Shown: positions 23,016-34,565, counted from the first letter of the stretch. The stretch: 64,000 bases of DNA from Schistocerca nitens (GCF_023898315.1 NC_064616.1:290001205-290065204); one strand, 5' to 3'. Program-made: numbers and translations. The notes: generated from the letters alone by a model not told the origin.

Positions 23016-23051
<36 letters not shown>
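23016..23051. repeat. (GT)n microsatellite
   Basis: About 36 bases of uninterrupted GT dinucleotides, closely downstream of a SINE. Confidence 0.95.
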
Positions 23052-23053
<2 letters not shown>

Positions 23054-23340
23054 TTTTAATGAGTCGTCTACAAGAAACTGCATTGATGTTACCGGCGACT
23101 AAGTTAAATATAGGCTCATCTCATGAATCCATGCTTTACGTGGCACCGCTACGCGTTTTCTTAACCTCAACATTACGCAACGACATAACTGGAGCGACTA
23201 TAACCAATCTTAAAATCTGTGGATACAGTATTGCTAGTTCACGGCATGTGTGGCGCAGATAATGAATTTCAATTAAGGTGAAAAGTAGTTCTTAACGAAA
23301 TGCATCCGGTCACTGTGATAGAGAATGCTGTCGGGTATTT

Positions 23341-23395
23341 TCTCCCCCCCCTCCCCCCTCCCCCCCCCCTCCCCCCCCTCCCCCGCCCCCCTTCC
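23341..23395. repeat. Poly-C/CT tract
   Basis: Cytosine runs of four to nine separated by single T or G. The proline-rich frame read through it is low-complexity and not treated as a gene. Confidence 0.9.
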
Positions 23396-23894
23396 GTTTT
23401 GTTGGTGTAAAGCAAAAGTCGCTTACTCACAAGCTGAGTTAAATGGTAGGACTTCTTTCTATGTTAAAAATTTCTTACGTATCTGCTCTTACAGGCATGA
23501 TTTGGAAGTTAAAATAGATATCAAGGTGGCCACTTAACTTTCTCATACTAGAAAAGTCAGTAGTTGTCGTCTTGCATATAGACATTGGCCATCTGTCTGT
23601 TCCGTTTCCACAGAGCTGTGTCCATTGTCTCCTTGGTCACTTATGTCTCTCCATTCTTTCATATACTAGTTCAGGATTTCCTTTAGCTATCTTTCATCTC
23701 TCATTTTATTCGCATTTGTTTCACCTTATCTCTGTATTCAGCTTTTTCCTCATTAACTGTGTGTGCATTTACTCATTGCGGACGTTTTCATTTTTAATTA
23801 AATCTTTTGGTGTGCAGATCGTTACTCTCTTCATGAACCCCGTCTTTGCTGATGCTATTTTGATATCGTATTTTTCTTTTATTTACTCAGCTCT
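23396..23894. other. Pyrimidine-rich unassigned stretch
   Basis: A 120-codon plus-strand frame (23572-23934) is mostly leucine, phenylalanine and serine and reads from CT-rich sequence. No domain is recognised and it runs into the next SINE, so it is not called as a gene. Confidence 0.4.
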
Positions 23895-23907
23895 CATTTC
23901 CCTAGTG

Positions 23908-24106
23908 CCGGCCGCGGTGGTCATGCGGTTCTAGGCGCTCAGTCCGGAACCGCGCGACTGCTACGGTCGCAGGTTCGAATCCAGCCTCGGGCATGGATGT
24001 GTGTGATGTCCTTAGGTCACTTAGGTTTAAGTAGTTCTAAGTTCTAGGGGACTGATGACCACAGATGTTAAGTCCCATAGTGCTCAGAGCCATTTGAACC
24101 ATTTTT
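23908..24106 (+). mobile_element. SINE type i
   Basis: Head with GGTGGTCATGCGGTTCTAGG, B box GGTTCGAATCC, full body. A 13-base duplication with one mismatch, CATTTCCCTAGTG (23895-23907) and CACTTCCCTAGTG (24107-24119). Confidence 0.93.
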
Positions 24107-24392
24107 CACTTCCCTAGTGTCATTGGCATAGTTTTATTAAATTTCATTTTTCTTTTTCTTTGGGTTTTGTAGTTAAATTTTCTGTTTATAGTTCCAGGCT
24201 TGAAATTAATTTCAGGTTTCTTCTATCTCATGATCTTAATCATGACTCTCGTTGCAGCCCAGATATTCAATATATGACTCCCGTCAATTATTTTCGAGTT
24301 AATTACCGCCTTCGATCAAGAAGGATATTTACCTTGGACTTTCGACTTACGTAATCAGATGTGAACGTTGTATTCAGCGCATAATTGGTTTA

Positions 24393-24660
24393 GATTATGT
24401 ACTGCTATCTATCTAACATACTTCATAAAAGCCAGCAAAAGCTTATATCATGAAACAAAACACACATGGAAAAAACGGACACATTTGAGTAAAATAAATC
24501 AAGAAGTGAGACAAGGGTATTCTCTTCCACCCAGTTTTTTTTCCATTTTGATTGACGAAGTCCTTAGAAAATTTGAAAACAGATAATTATACAGCAATTA
24601 AATTAGATACACATACTAATCTACGCACACTACTGTTTGCAGATAACAAGGTAATAAAGA
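24393..24660 (+). pseudogene. Reverse transcriptase fragment (distinct LINE family)
   Basis: The plus-strand frame 24368-24586 reads INQEVRQGYSLPPSFFSILI, a motif B match to the GVRQGCSLSPxLFN consensus. After a frame break, LRTLLFADNKVI near 24616-24653 is the motif C region with FADD changed to FADN. The wording is closer to the endonuclease-RT LINE at 27150 than to LINE-A, but diverged from both. Only about 90 residues of RT survive. Confidence 0.75.
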
Positions 24661-24781
24661 AGGAAATTGAGGCTTATACCTAGAAACGGAACACGGAACA
24701 GTGACTGACGAAGAATGGAATAGTTGGGTCGTTCACATGACTGATATGTAGTAAGTCTTTGTATCAACAGACAGTGTAACA

Positions 24782-25020
24782 GAATAAGATTTTCACTCTG
24801 CAGTGGAGTGTGCGCTGATATTGAAACTTCCTGGCAGATTAAAACTGTGTGCCCGACCGAGACTCGAACTCGGGACCTTTGCCTTTCGCGGGCAAGTGCT
24901 CTACCATCTGAGCTACCGAAGCACGACCCACGCCCGGTCCTCACAGCTTTACTTCTGCCAGTATCTCGTCTCCTATCTTCCAAACTTTCATATCAGCGCA
25001 CACCCAGCTGCAGAGTGAAA
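24782..25020 (-). mobile_element. tRNA-like repeat, reversed arm of a palindrome
   Basis: Minus-strand copy of a repeat built on a tRNA-like core, bounded by TTTCACTCTGCAG-type ends (near 24790 and 25008). It faces the plus-strand copy at 25021-25288, creating a large inverted repeat. Confidence 0.8.
24850..24925 (-). other. tRNA-like cloverleaf in the reversed repeat arm
   Basis: Same cloverleaf as 25189-25264, with a few substitutions in the acceptor and D arms. Treated as the pol III head of a repeat, not a functional tRNA. Confidence 0.7.
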
Positions 25021-25288
25021 ATCTCATTCTGGAAACATCCCCCAGGCTGTGGCTAAGCCATGTCTCCGCAATATCCTTTCTTTCAGGAGCGCTAGTTCTG
25101 CAAGGTTCGCAGGAGAGCTTCTGTAAAGTTTGGAAAGTAGGAGACGAGGTACTGACAGAAGTAAAGCTGTGAGAACGGGGCGTGAGTCGTGCTTGGGTAG
25201 CTCATTTGGTAGAGCACTTGCCCGCGAAAGGCAAAGGTCCCGAGTTCGAGTCTCGGTCGAGCACACAGTTTTAATCTGCCAGGAAGTT
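25021..25288 (+). mobile_element. tRNA-like repeat, forward arm of a palindrome
   Basis: Forward copy of the repeat, continuing past the tRNA-like core into CACACAGTTTTAATCTGCCA and ending near AGGAAGTT at 25288. A third copy is at 56650-58388. Confidence 0.8.
25189..25264 (+). other. tRNA-like cloverleaf at the core of the repeat
   Basis: The sequence folds as a complete cloverleaf: acceptor GTGCTTG with CGAGCAC (7 pairs, one G-T), D stem GCTC/GAGC, anticodon stem TTGCC/GGCAA, T stem CCGAG/CTCGG with loop TTCGAGT. The anticodon loop is CGCGAAA, with G instead of the invariant U33, and no CCA or pol III terminator follows. The good fold with a non-standard loop and a repeated context argues for a SINE head derived from a tRNA. 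Confidence 0.7.
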
Positions 25289-25516
25289 ACAGACAGTGTA
25301 GCACTTGACCAAGGCCAGATCGTGAGTAACAGACAGATTGGGACACTTCTTTTCTACGGTTGGCCAAAGCTGTACCGGGAGTAGAGCGATTCTTGGAGAA
25401 CCGTTGCCGTCTGAGTCAGCTGCCATGAGCACCGACTGTTGCTCACATAAACAGATGATAGACGAGCTACAGCGCATATATCACTTGGGTAATAAGTGAT
25501 GACTAACAGCCACACA

Positions 25517-25714
25517 ATGGTTCAAATGGCTCTGAGCACTATGGGACTTAACATCTGAGGTCATCAGTCCCTAGAACTTAGAACTACTTAAACCTAACTA
25601 ACCTAAGGACATTACACACATTCATGCCCGAGGCAGGATTCTAACTTGCGACCGTAGCGGTCGCGCGGTTCCAGACTGAAGCTCCTAGAACCGCTCTGCC
25701 ACAGCGGCCGGCGT
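25517..25714 (-). mobile_element. SINE type i
   Basis: Reversed full copy with a short duplication CACACAATG at about 25511-25519 and 25715-25723. The B box is altered (GATTCTAACTTGC on the plus strand), so pol III activity is probably weak. Confidence 0.88.
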
Positions 25715-25729
25715 CACACAATGCTCAAC

Positions 25730-26235
25730 CACCAAAGTGCTATGACGCAGAGAATCCACCGGCCATAGGTGTGCCAATGATCATTGCGCGTCACACGGCA
25801 CAGAGATTAATATGGGCGCAGAAACATCACCATTCAATGGTCAAAGCGTCCAAAAACGTGGCTGGAATAAAAAAAAATCTAGAAACACGGTGATGCACTT
25901 CGAAAGCCACATGAAATGACTTGTCCTTTTTTTTCTGTTCTCGCCTTCGGGATGTTTATATGGGATGAAACAGGCCCCCTCATACGTTTTACATCCTCTT
26001 TCAGCGGTAAAGGATTCGTGAACGTTCTGTCCAATTGTGTGCATCTGTTCGTTGGCCATTTGCACCCTGCAAGTGATCTGCATCTTCAGCACGACAATGC
26101 AGCATCCATTCGCTCTCGAATGCGACGAAAGGGATTCTTCTCATTCAGGCGATTCTCAACATTCATAACAGCAGACACCATCAATCACTACCATTGTCAT
26201 CCACAGTTACTAGACAACAATCTTGAATAGCGAAA
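25730..26235 (+). pseudogene. Decayed Tc1-like transposase (element J)
   Basis: Readings in two frames fit the Tc1 catalytic core: a WAQKHHHSMVK-like stretch near 25812 precedes the first-aspartate region. 25916-26230 then reads AFGMFIWDETGPLIRFTSSF, FVNVL and LHLQHDNAASIRSRM, with the second catalytic aspartate in HDN. Nothing after about 26235 resembles the third acidic motif. Terminal repeats were not found. Confidence 0.65.
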
Positions 26236-27149
26236 CAACGCATCGATCACAGTTATTGTCATCTGGAGTTAGTAAGTAATAATCATGGTGGCAGTGAAAA
26301 ACTGTCTGCACCTGATTTCGAGAGATTTATTAGATTTGTGACTTTTTTACTTCGATAGATTCCCAAAAACGACTTCATTGACAGCAGCCAGTAGCTTGGT
26401 AATCTTTGCGAAAAGTGTACTAACAGCAATCTAGGTTACACTGAATGTGCATATAGGCATTTTTTATGTCTTCCATTTGTTTTAATTCTACGTTTACTTT
26501 TCAGTTTCATCATGTGGAACTAGTTTAAAAGGCACGATGTACATTCAAGTAATGAAATATGATATGAATCAGATGGGACATCAAAATAGAAAACACGTTA
26601 AAAAAGATCATAGTTCATTAAAAATGGCAGAACCGTTCAAAAAAGTGTCAGAATAAGGTCGAACAATTGCTTTACGTCGAGGTCACAGAACGAGATGACG
26701 CGTTAGTAAGACACGAGACTTGTTCTCGGGAGAACGGTGGCCCAAATTCCCGTTGGGACGTTCACAGTGAAACTTCTGTGATTCACCTAAATAGCTTAAG
26801 GCTAACGTTGGGATGGTTCCTTACTTACGCTTTACAGTTCGAGTTTGCCTTCCGTCTCTAATCCGTTCATCATCGCAGGTACTTCGAGGTGGGCCCACAA
26901 ACCGCTCATTGTTTACTGCAGACAACATATAATATAGTAAGATGAACAAGGTTTTTGCGAGATGTCAAGGGCGATGTTGGCAGAGACGGAGAAAGACTAC
27001 AGACTGAACAAGGATGGGCAGGAAACCGGATGTTGTCCTTTCAAGTGAACTATCCCAGCTTGCATCGTGCGTCCTCCGGACGAGGACTTGAACTCCACCA
27101 CGCCCGACCGAACCCACAGCTTCATCGCATCAGATAATTAATCGAGAAT
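26236..27149. other. Unassigned stretch
   Basis: No recognised element. It separates the Tc1 remnant from the endonuclease-RT LINE. Confidence 0.4.
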
Positions 27150-29869
27150 ACAGGGTTATAAATACAAAATCAAATAGGGGTAATGGAGGAGTAGGTTTAA
27201 TAATGAATAAAAAATAGGAGTGCGGGTTAGCTACTACAAACAGCATAGTGAACGCATTATTGTGGCCAAGATAGACACAAAGCCCATGCCTACTACAGTA
27301 GTACAAGTTTATATGCCAACTAGCTCTGCAGATGATGAAGAAATTGATGAAATGTATGACGAGATAAAAGAAATTATTCAGGTAGTGAAGGGAGACGAAA
27401 ATTTAATAGTCACGGGTGACTGGAATTCGTCAGTAGGAAAAGGGAGAGAAGGAAACATAGCAGGTGAATATGGATTGGGGGGAAGAAATGAAAGAGGAAG
27501 CCACCTTGTAGAATTTTGCACAGAGCATAACTTAATCATAGCTAACACTTGGTTCAAGAATCATAAACGAAGGTTGTATACATGGAAGAATCCTGGAGAT
27601 ACTAAAAGGTATCAGATAGATTATATAATGGTAAGACAGAGATTTAGGAACCAGGTTTTAAATTGTAAGACATTTACAGGGGCAGATGTGGATTCTGCCC
27701 ACAATCTATTGGATATGAACTGCAGATTGAAACTGGAGAAACTGCAAAAAGGTGGGAATTTAAGGAGATGGGACCTGGATAAACTGAAAGAACCAGAGGT
27801 TGTAGAGGGTTTCAGGGAGAGCATAAGGGAACAATTGACAGGAATGGGGGAAAGAAATGCAGTAGAAGAAGAATGGGTAGCTTTGAGAGATGAAGTAGTG
27901 AAGGCAGCAGACGATCAAGTAGGTAAAAAGACGAGGGATAATAGAAATCCTTGGGTAACAGAAGAAATATTGAATTTAATTAATGAAAGGAGAAAATATA
28001 AAAATGCAGTAAATGAAGCAGGCAAAAAGGAATACAAACGTCTCAAAAATGAGATAGACAGGAAGTGCAAAATGGTTAAGCAGGGATGGCTAGAGGACAA
28101 ATGTAAGGATGTAGAGGCTTGTCTCACTAGGGGTAAGATAGATACAGCCTACAGGAAAATTAAGGAGACCTTTGGAGAGAAGAGATCCACTTGTATGAAT
28201 ATCAAGAGCTCAGATGGCACCCCAGTTCTAAGCAAAGAAGGGAAGGCAGGAAGGTGGAAGGAGTATATAGAGGGTTTATACAAGGGCGATGTACTTGAGG
28301 ACAATATTATGGAAATGGAAGAGGATGTAGATGAAGACGAAATGGGAGATAAGATACTGCGTGAAGAGTTTGACAGAGCACTGAAAGACCTGAGTCGAAA
28401 CAAGGCCCCGGGAGTAGACAATATTCCATTAGAGCTACTGATGGCCTTGGGAGAGCCAGTCATGACAAAACTCTACCATCTGTTGAGCAAGATGTATGAA
28501 ACAGGCGAAATACCCTCAGACTTCAAGAAGAATATCATAATTCTAATCCGAAAGAAAGCAGGTGTTGACAGATATGAATATTACCGAACTATCAGTTTAA
28601 TAAGTCACGGCTGCAAAATACTAACGCGAATTCTTTACAGACGAATGGAAAAGCTGGTAGAAGCCGACCTCGGGGAAGATCAGTTTGGATTCCGTAGAAA
28701 TGTTGGAACACGTGAGGCAATACTAACCTTACGACTAATCGTAGAAGAAAGATTAAGAAAAGGCAAACCGACGTTTCTAGCATTTGTAGACTTAGAGAAA
28801 GCTTTTGACAATGTTAATTGGAATACTGTCTTTCAAATTCTGAAGGTGGCAGGGGTAAAATACAGGGAGCGGAAGGCTATTTACAATTTGTACAGAAACC
28901 AAATGGCAGTTGTAAGAGTCGAGGGGCATGAAAGGGAAGCAGTAGTTGGGAAAGGAGTGAGACAGGGTTGCAGCCTCTCCCCGATGTTATTCAATCTGTA
29001 TATTGAGCAAGCAGTAAAGGAAACAAAAGAAAAATTCGGAGTAGGTATTAAAATTCATGGAGAAGAAGTAGAAACTTTGAGGTTCGCCGATGACATTGTA
29101 ATTCTGTCAGAGACAGCAAAAGACTTGGAAGAGCAGTTGCACTGAATGTACAGTGTCTTGAAAGGAGGATATAAGATGAACATCAACAAAAGCAAAACGA
29201 GGATAATGGAATGTAGTCAAATTAAATCGGGTGATGCTGAGGGAATTAGATTAGGAAATGAGACACTTAAAGTAGTAAAGGAGTTTTGCTATTTAGGGAG
29301 TAAAATAACTGATGATGGTCGAAGTAGAGAGGATATAAAATGTAGACTGGCAATGGCAAGGAAATCGTTTCTGAAGAAGAGAAATTTGTTAACATCGAGT
29401 ATAGATTTAAGTGTCACGAAGTCGTTTCTGAAAGTATTTGTATGGAGTGTAGCCATGTATGGAAGTGAAACATGGACGATAACTAGTTTGGACAAGAAGA
29501 GAATAGAAGCTTTCGAAATGTGGTGCTACAGAAGAATGCTGAAGATAAGGTGGGTAGATCACGTAACTAATGAGGAGGTATTGAATAGGATTGGGGGGAA
29601 GAGAAGTTTGTGGCACATCTTTACTAGAAGAAGGGATCGGTTGGTAGGACATGTTTTGAGGCATCAAGGGATCACAAATTTAGCATTGGAGGGCAGCGTG
29701 GAGGGTAAAAATCGTAGAGGGACCCAAGAGATGAATACACTAAGCAGATTCAGAAGGATGTAGGTTGCAGTAGGTACTGGGAGATGAAGAAGCTTGCACA
29801 GGATAGAGTAGCATGGAGAGCTGCATCAAACCAGTCTCAGGACTGAAGACCACAACAACAACAACAACG
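27150..29869 (+). mobile_element. Endonuclease-RT LINE (RTE-like), long copy
   Basis: A 2.7-kb non-LTR element: apurinic-type endonuclease, RT, C-terminal region, a short 3' stretch (CCAGTCTCAGGACTGAAGAC near 29832) and an ACAACAACAAC tail ending near 29869. The tail reappears complemented at 43911-43936 in a reversed second copy. The 5' end is truncated or not identifiable beyond about 27150. The clade assignment to RTE rests on the endonuclease/RT wording and was not tested by phylogeny. Confidence 0.9.
27203..29763 (+). pseudogene. Endonuclease-reverse transcriptase polyprotein with two small lesions
   Basis: The ATG at 27203 leads, after a one-base loss in an A run (stop at 27215-27217), into a frame open from GTG 27220 to TGA 29143-29145, then open again to 29763. 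The order is: endonuclease with VTGDWNSSVG (about residue 65) and IDYIMVRQ, whose usual SDH motif reads SAH; a coiled, charged linker; RT with FVDLEKAFDNVNW (about residue 523), GVRQGCSLSPMLFNLYIEQA and LRFADDIVIL (about 621). The second frame holds the YLGSKITDDGRS and SETWTITSLDKKR C-terminal motifs. The sister copy reads QLNGMDS where this one has QLH-stop-MYS, so the TGA is a point nonsense change. The Asp-to-Ala change in SDH should abolish endonuclease activity. Confidence 0.92.
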
Positions 29870-30712
29870 AATTGAAAGCTACAGTTTCTCGACTTTCAAG
29901 CAAACTGCAGTGTTTTTGAAGCACCATAACTACATGCAAAGGTCTTCGTTTCTACCACCCGACACTGAAACTGGTTGTGACTGGCAAAAATCTGAAGTAG
30001 TTCGAAGTTATGAGGGAGTATTGTATTAAAAACATAACATTATCTAAGTCGAGCTGACGAAAAGTGTCACGAGCCAACAGTAAACACGCTACAAAAGCAG
30101 CCTTTAAGAAGTCACAATTGATTACTCCATTTGTGGAGCCACGTTTGTGCAGCCTGCGGGAATAATACCCCTTTGAGTGGCGGCGGCCGGCTTAATTCCT
30201 TTCATTCATCTGCAGGCGCCACAGCCGCCTTTGAGGTCGGCGGCGGGAATACGTCTGCAGTCCCTTCTCTCTGCTGCTGGCCATGTGAGCTCACAGCAGA
30301 ACCCGCCACGATCGATCAGCCAGCTGAAAGAAGACTGTGGTAAAACTCAAGTGCGTTGTGCCGATCCGATAGCTACCTCCTAACATTGCACGGCTATTTT
30401 CTAGCGGAATTTCTTTCCCGTCGTCTTCATTTAACACCGCGCCGTAGGGTCCGAAATTCATTGTTTATTGTGAATCCGACACTTTTTTGCATCATCACAA
30501 CACTAAGACAATAAATGACATGTTCATCTGCATCCACATGATTACTCCGTAATTCACACTTCAGTATAAGGCGCAAGACATCACCTTCACAGTTTCAACT
30601 AAACTCGTACCGTATGGACTCTGATTTTCTTTATCCTGTCATGTTGCTTAATCCCCCCCCCCGCCCCCCACCCGATTTCCATAGGTAATGAGAGATAACA
30701 GTATATAGGGTG
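29870..30712. other. Unassigned stretch with a moderately GC-rich patch
   Basis: About 30130-30345 is GC-richer (GGCGGCGGCCGGC near 30180). No conserved protein was recognised in the short frames there. A C run is near 30653-30667. Confidence 0.35.
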
Positions 30713-30761
30713 GTTACAATTAAACTCTCGCTACTTGTGTGAGCCCCCATCAAAAACGAGT

Positions 30762-30966
30762 TCAAATGGTTGGTTCAAATGGCTCTGAGCACTATGGGAC
30801 TCAACTGCTGAGGTCATTAGTCCCCTAGAACTTAGAACTAGTTAAACCTAACTAACCTAAGGAGATCACAAACATCCATGCCCGAGGCAGGATTCGAACC
30901 TGCGACCGTAGCGGTCTTGCGGTTCCAGACTGCAGCGCCTTTAACCGCACGGCCACTTCGGCCGGC
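30762..30966 (-). mobile_element. SINE type i
   Basis: Reversed full copy. Perfect 11-base duplication CAAAAACGAGT at 30751-30761 and 30967-30977. Confidence 0.94.
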
Positions 30967-31499
30967 CAAAAACGAGTAACCGTAGGACAAGAAACTTCGC
31001 AGATACATTTTTAAGGACATTCGGAAGACAGATAACGAATAAATCATGGGAAGAAACACATTTTTTAATTTCCACATTTGTTATTGCGTACTATATTTAC
31101 GTTCCAGCTTACAAATATTGCTCAATGTGGCAACAATCTCCATCCACGACGGCCTGGAAGTTTGTAAGGCTTCCATTTCACGATTGTTCGCAGCACTTTC
31201 CGAACTGTGGTCCGTGGAACGTTCAGTTCATCTACATCTACATCTACATTTATACTCCGCAAGCCACCCAACGGTGTGTGGCGGAGGGCACTTTACGTAC
31301 CACTGTCATTACCTCCCTTTCCTTTTCCACTCGCGTATGGTTCGCGGGAAGAACGACTGCCGGAAAGCCTCCGTGCGCGCTCGAATCTCTCTAATTTTAC
31401 ATTCGTGATCTCCTCGGGAGGTATAAGTAGGGGGAAGCAATATATTCGATACCTCATACAGAAACGCACCCTCTCGAAACCTGGACAGCAGGCTACACC

Positions 31500-31704
31500 C
31501 GCCGGCCGATGTGGCCGTGCGGTTCTAGGCGCTTCAGTCTGAAACCGCGTGACCGCTACGGTCGCAGGTTCGAATCCTGCCTCGGGAATGGATGTGTGTG
31601 ATGTCCTTAGGTTAGTTAGGTTTAAGTAGTTCTAAGTTTTAGGGGACTGATGACCACAGATGTTTAAGTCCTATAGTGCTCAGAGCCATTTGAACCATTT
31701 TAAA
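31500..31704 (+). mobile_element. SINE type i nested in LINE-A copy 3
   Basis: Full copy with head GCCGGCCGATGTGGCCGTGC. Short duplication GCTACACC at 31492-31499 and 31705-31712. Confidence 0.92.
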
Positions 31705-31712
31705 GCTACACC

Positions 31713-33172
31713 GGGATGCAGAGCGCCTCTCTTGAAGAGTCTGCCACTTGAGTTTGATAAACATCTCCGTAACGCTATCACGCTTACGAAGTAACCCTGA
31801 GACGAAACGCGCCGCTCTTCTTTGGATCTTCTCTATCTCCTCCGTCAACACGACCTGGTACGGATCCCACACTGATGAGCAATACTCAAGTATAGGCCGC
31901 ACGAGTGTTTTGTAAGCCACCTCCTTTGTTGATGGACTACATTTTCTAAGGACTCTCCCAATGAATCTCAACCTGGCACCCGCCTTACCAACAATTAATT
32001 TTATATGATCATTCCACTTCAAATCGTTCCGTACGCATACTCCCAGATATTTTACAGAGGTAACTGCCGCCAGTGTTTGTTCCGCTATCATATAATCATA
32101 CAATAAAGGATCCTTCGCCCGCATCTCGTGGTCGTGCGGTAGCGTTCTCGCTTCCCACGCCCGGGTTCCCGGGTTCGATTCCCGGCGGGGTCAGGGATTT
32201 TCTCTGCCTCGTGATGGCTGGGTGTTGTGTGCTGTCCTTAGGTTAGTTAGGTTTAAGTAGTTCTAAGTTCTAGGGGACTTATGACCACAGCAGTTGAGTC
32301 CCATAGTGCTCAGAGCCATTTGAACCATTTTGAAAGGATCCTTCTTTCTGTGTATTCGCAATACATTACATTTGTCTATGTTAAGGGTCAGTTGCCACTC
32401 CCTGCACCAAGTGCCTGTCCGCTGCAGATCTTCCTGCATTTCGCTGCAATTTTCTCTGTATACTACAGCATCATCTGCGAAAAGCCGCATGAGACTTCCG
32501 ACGCTATCTACTAGGTCATTTATATATATTGTGAAAAGCAATGGTCCCATAACACTCCTCTGTGGTGCGCCAGAGGCTACTTTAACGTCTCTCCATTGAG
32601 AACAACATGCTGTGTTCTGTTTTCTAAAAACTCTTCAATCCAGCCACACAGCTAACCTGATATTCCGGAGGCTCTTACTTTGTTTATCAGGCGACGGTGC
32701 GGAACTGTAGCGAACGCCTTCCAGAAGTCAAGGAAAATGGCATCTACCTGGGAGCCTGTATCTAATATTTTCTGGGTCTCATGAACAAATAAAGCGAGTT
32801 GGGTCTCACACGATCGCTGTTTCCGGAATCCATGTTGATTCCTACAGAGTAGATTCTGGGTTTCCATAAATGACATGATACGCGAGCAAAAAACATGTTC
32901 CGCAGTTCTACAACAGATCGATGTCAGAGATATAGGCCTATAGTTTTGCGCATCTGCTCGCCGACCCTTCTTGAAAACTGGGACTACCTGTGCTCTTTTC
33001 CAATCATTTGGAACCTTCCGTTCCTCTAGAGACTTGCAGTACATGACTGTTAGAAGGGGGGCAAGTTCTTTCGCGTACTCTGTGTAGAATCGAATTGGTA
33101 TCCCATCAGGTCCAGTGGACTTTCCTCTGTTGAGTGATTTCAGTAGATATTCTATTCCTTGGACACTTATTT
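31713..33172 (-). pseudogene. LINE-A reverse transcriptase (copy 3), broken
   Basis: Minus-strand blocks in order: 33172-32652 (VQGIEYLLKSLNRGKSTGPDGIP, NYRPISLTS, NQHGFRKQRSCETQLALF, VDAIFLDFWKAF = motif A); 32550-32350 (MGPLLFTIYINDL and an intact FADDAVVYR box); then after the type ii SINE 32115-31713 (YLGVCVRNDLKWNDH, LVRPILEYCSSVWDPY). There is a frame break near 32580 and the SINE separates the last block. It extends further 5' than copy 2, showing the GPDGIP motif. Confidence 0.88.
32117..32332 (+). mobile_element. SINE type ii nested in LINE-A copy 3
   Basis: Gly-like head (GGTTCGATTCCCGG B box) with linker and shared body. Perfect 12-base duplication AAAGGATCCTTC at 32105-32116 and 32333-32344. 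Almost identical to the copy at 11669. Confidence 0.95.
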
Positions 33173-33921
33173 CGATACAGATACAGATCTTGCGTTGCAT
33201 GAAGATCGCACATTGCGAACAGCATTCTCAGCCATTGCAACAGTAACCTCTTCAACAGCTCGTGGCGCAGTTGGACGTCAGCCTCTCTCAGGAACAAATC
33301 CCAAATCGCTAGTTAATGCGAACTTACGGAACATGTTCTTCTACCCCGGTGCGGAAAGGGGACCTATCCGTATTCCTTTAATGCGTCGATGGTCGCGAAG
33401 AGCAGCGGCACTATTATTGTTGTTTGGATGAAACAACTTTACAAGTAAAGCCCTGCTGACCTTGACTAGACAGATGTTGACAGCGACTGTAATACCAACT
33501 GATGCTGGTATTTCAATTCTACATCGCCGTACCAGTACCATCCAATGGGGGCCGAACCGCACAATAACCGTGGGTTCGGTGTGGGGCGGCGGTGGGGTTG
33601 GTGGACTGCTGTAGCCTGTTGTGGCGTTGTGTACCACTGAGGACTACGGTGGAGACGAAGCCTCTCCATCGTTTCTAGGTCCTCGGTTTAATAGATACAG
33701 ACATACCATCGCCTAACAGCATGTCATGAAACTACTAACAAGGCAAATCCTGCAGCGCCCAGTCTGCACATCATTCCATTGAAACTGAGTACCCACTCAG
33801 TAAATAGTTTTGCGTCTACACTGACTCAAGTACGAAAAGTTTATTTATAACCACTATGTACTTTGGCATACAGAGAATAAAGGTGTCAATAGGAACTTCC
33901 TGAAAAGATTTTTCTGCACTG

Positions 33922-34080
33922 GGTTCCCGGGCTCGATTCCCGGCGGGGTCAGGGATTTTCTCTGCCTCGTGATGACTGGGTGTTGTGTGCTGTCCTTAGG
34001 TTAGTTAGGTTTAAGTAGTTTTAAGTTCTAGGGGACTGATGACCATAGATGTTAAGTGCCATAGTGCTCAGAGCCATTTT
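33922..34080 (+). mobile_element. SINE type ii, 5'-truncated
   Basis: Begins inside the tRNA-like head just before the B box (GGTTCCCGGGCTCGATTCCC), so the A box is absent. A perfect 12-base duplication TTTTCTGCACTG (33910-33921 and 34081-34092) proves that the truncation happened during insertion. Confidence 0.92.
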
Positions 34081-34092
34081 TTTTCTGCACTG

Positions 34093-34565
34093 AGTAAGGG
34101 CTTTGTGATATCACAAAACGAGCCGCTCTTTTGTGACTTCTTCCGTTTGTTCTGTCAATCCCGTCTGAAAGAATCCCATAGTGCACAGCAATACTCTAGA
34201 AAAGGATGGATTAGTATAGTGCAAAGAGTTTCTTTAGAGGATTTGTTGTATCTTCCTTCTGTTTGGCCAATTAAATTCAGTGTATGGATTATCTTCCCTA
34301 CAACATTTTCTGCGCGATTTTTCCACATACTGAAACTTTTAAATTTGTGTCATCCATCACACAACAGGAATTCAACAGAATTCTTCTAGCACGCACATAG
34401 AGGACCTCATAGTTTTATTGCTCGGGATCAGTTGCTACTTCTCCTAACATTAAGATATTTTTCATTAAGTTTTTCTTATTATACATGTTCTTCTGTTGAT
34501 TTCCAAATTTTTTTATTTTCGTTTATTGCATGGCTTTTTGAACATTATAACGTATGCATATATGG
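34093..34565. other. AT-rich stretch, nothing recognised
   Basis: No recognised content. Confidence 0.4.

Larger units (their letters stand above)
31229..33172 (-). mobile_element. LINE-A copy 3, reversed, with two nested SINEs
   Basis: The (CTACAT)n tail at 31229-31250 marks the 3' end; RT homology runs to about 33172 on the minus strand. Two SINEs inserted later (31500-31704 and 32117-32332) add about 420 bases plus duplications. The copy is 5'-truncated within the linker before RT. Confidence 0.9.
30713..33915. mobile_element. Probable older repeat split by a LINE and several SINEs
   Basis: The segments 30713-31228 and 33173-33915 flank LINE-A copy 3 and both resemble a repeat I remember as abundant in locust DNA, beginning GGGTGGTTACAATTAAAC (30715). 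Its complementary right end was not found, so limits and class are uncertain. If correct, it hosts LINE-A copy 3, one SINE directly and two SINEs within the LINE. Confidence 0.35.

Noticed and set aside
23325-23537. Proline-rich frame
   Set aside because: It is produced by a poly-C tract and has no conserved part.
24803-25384. Open frames and apparent tRNA genes across the palindrome
   Set aside because: The frames come from reading a tRNA-like repeat. The cloverleaf lacks U33 and a terminator and is present in several copies, so it was not called as a functional tRNA.
30131-30383. GC-richer patch as a second CpG promoter
   Set aside because: CpG density is lower than at 19310-19680, no donor-like end was seen, and the frames show no conservation signal.
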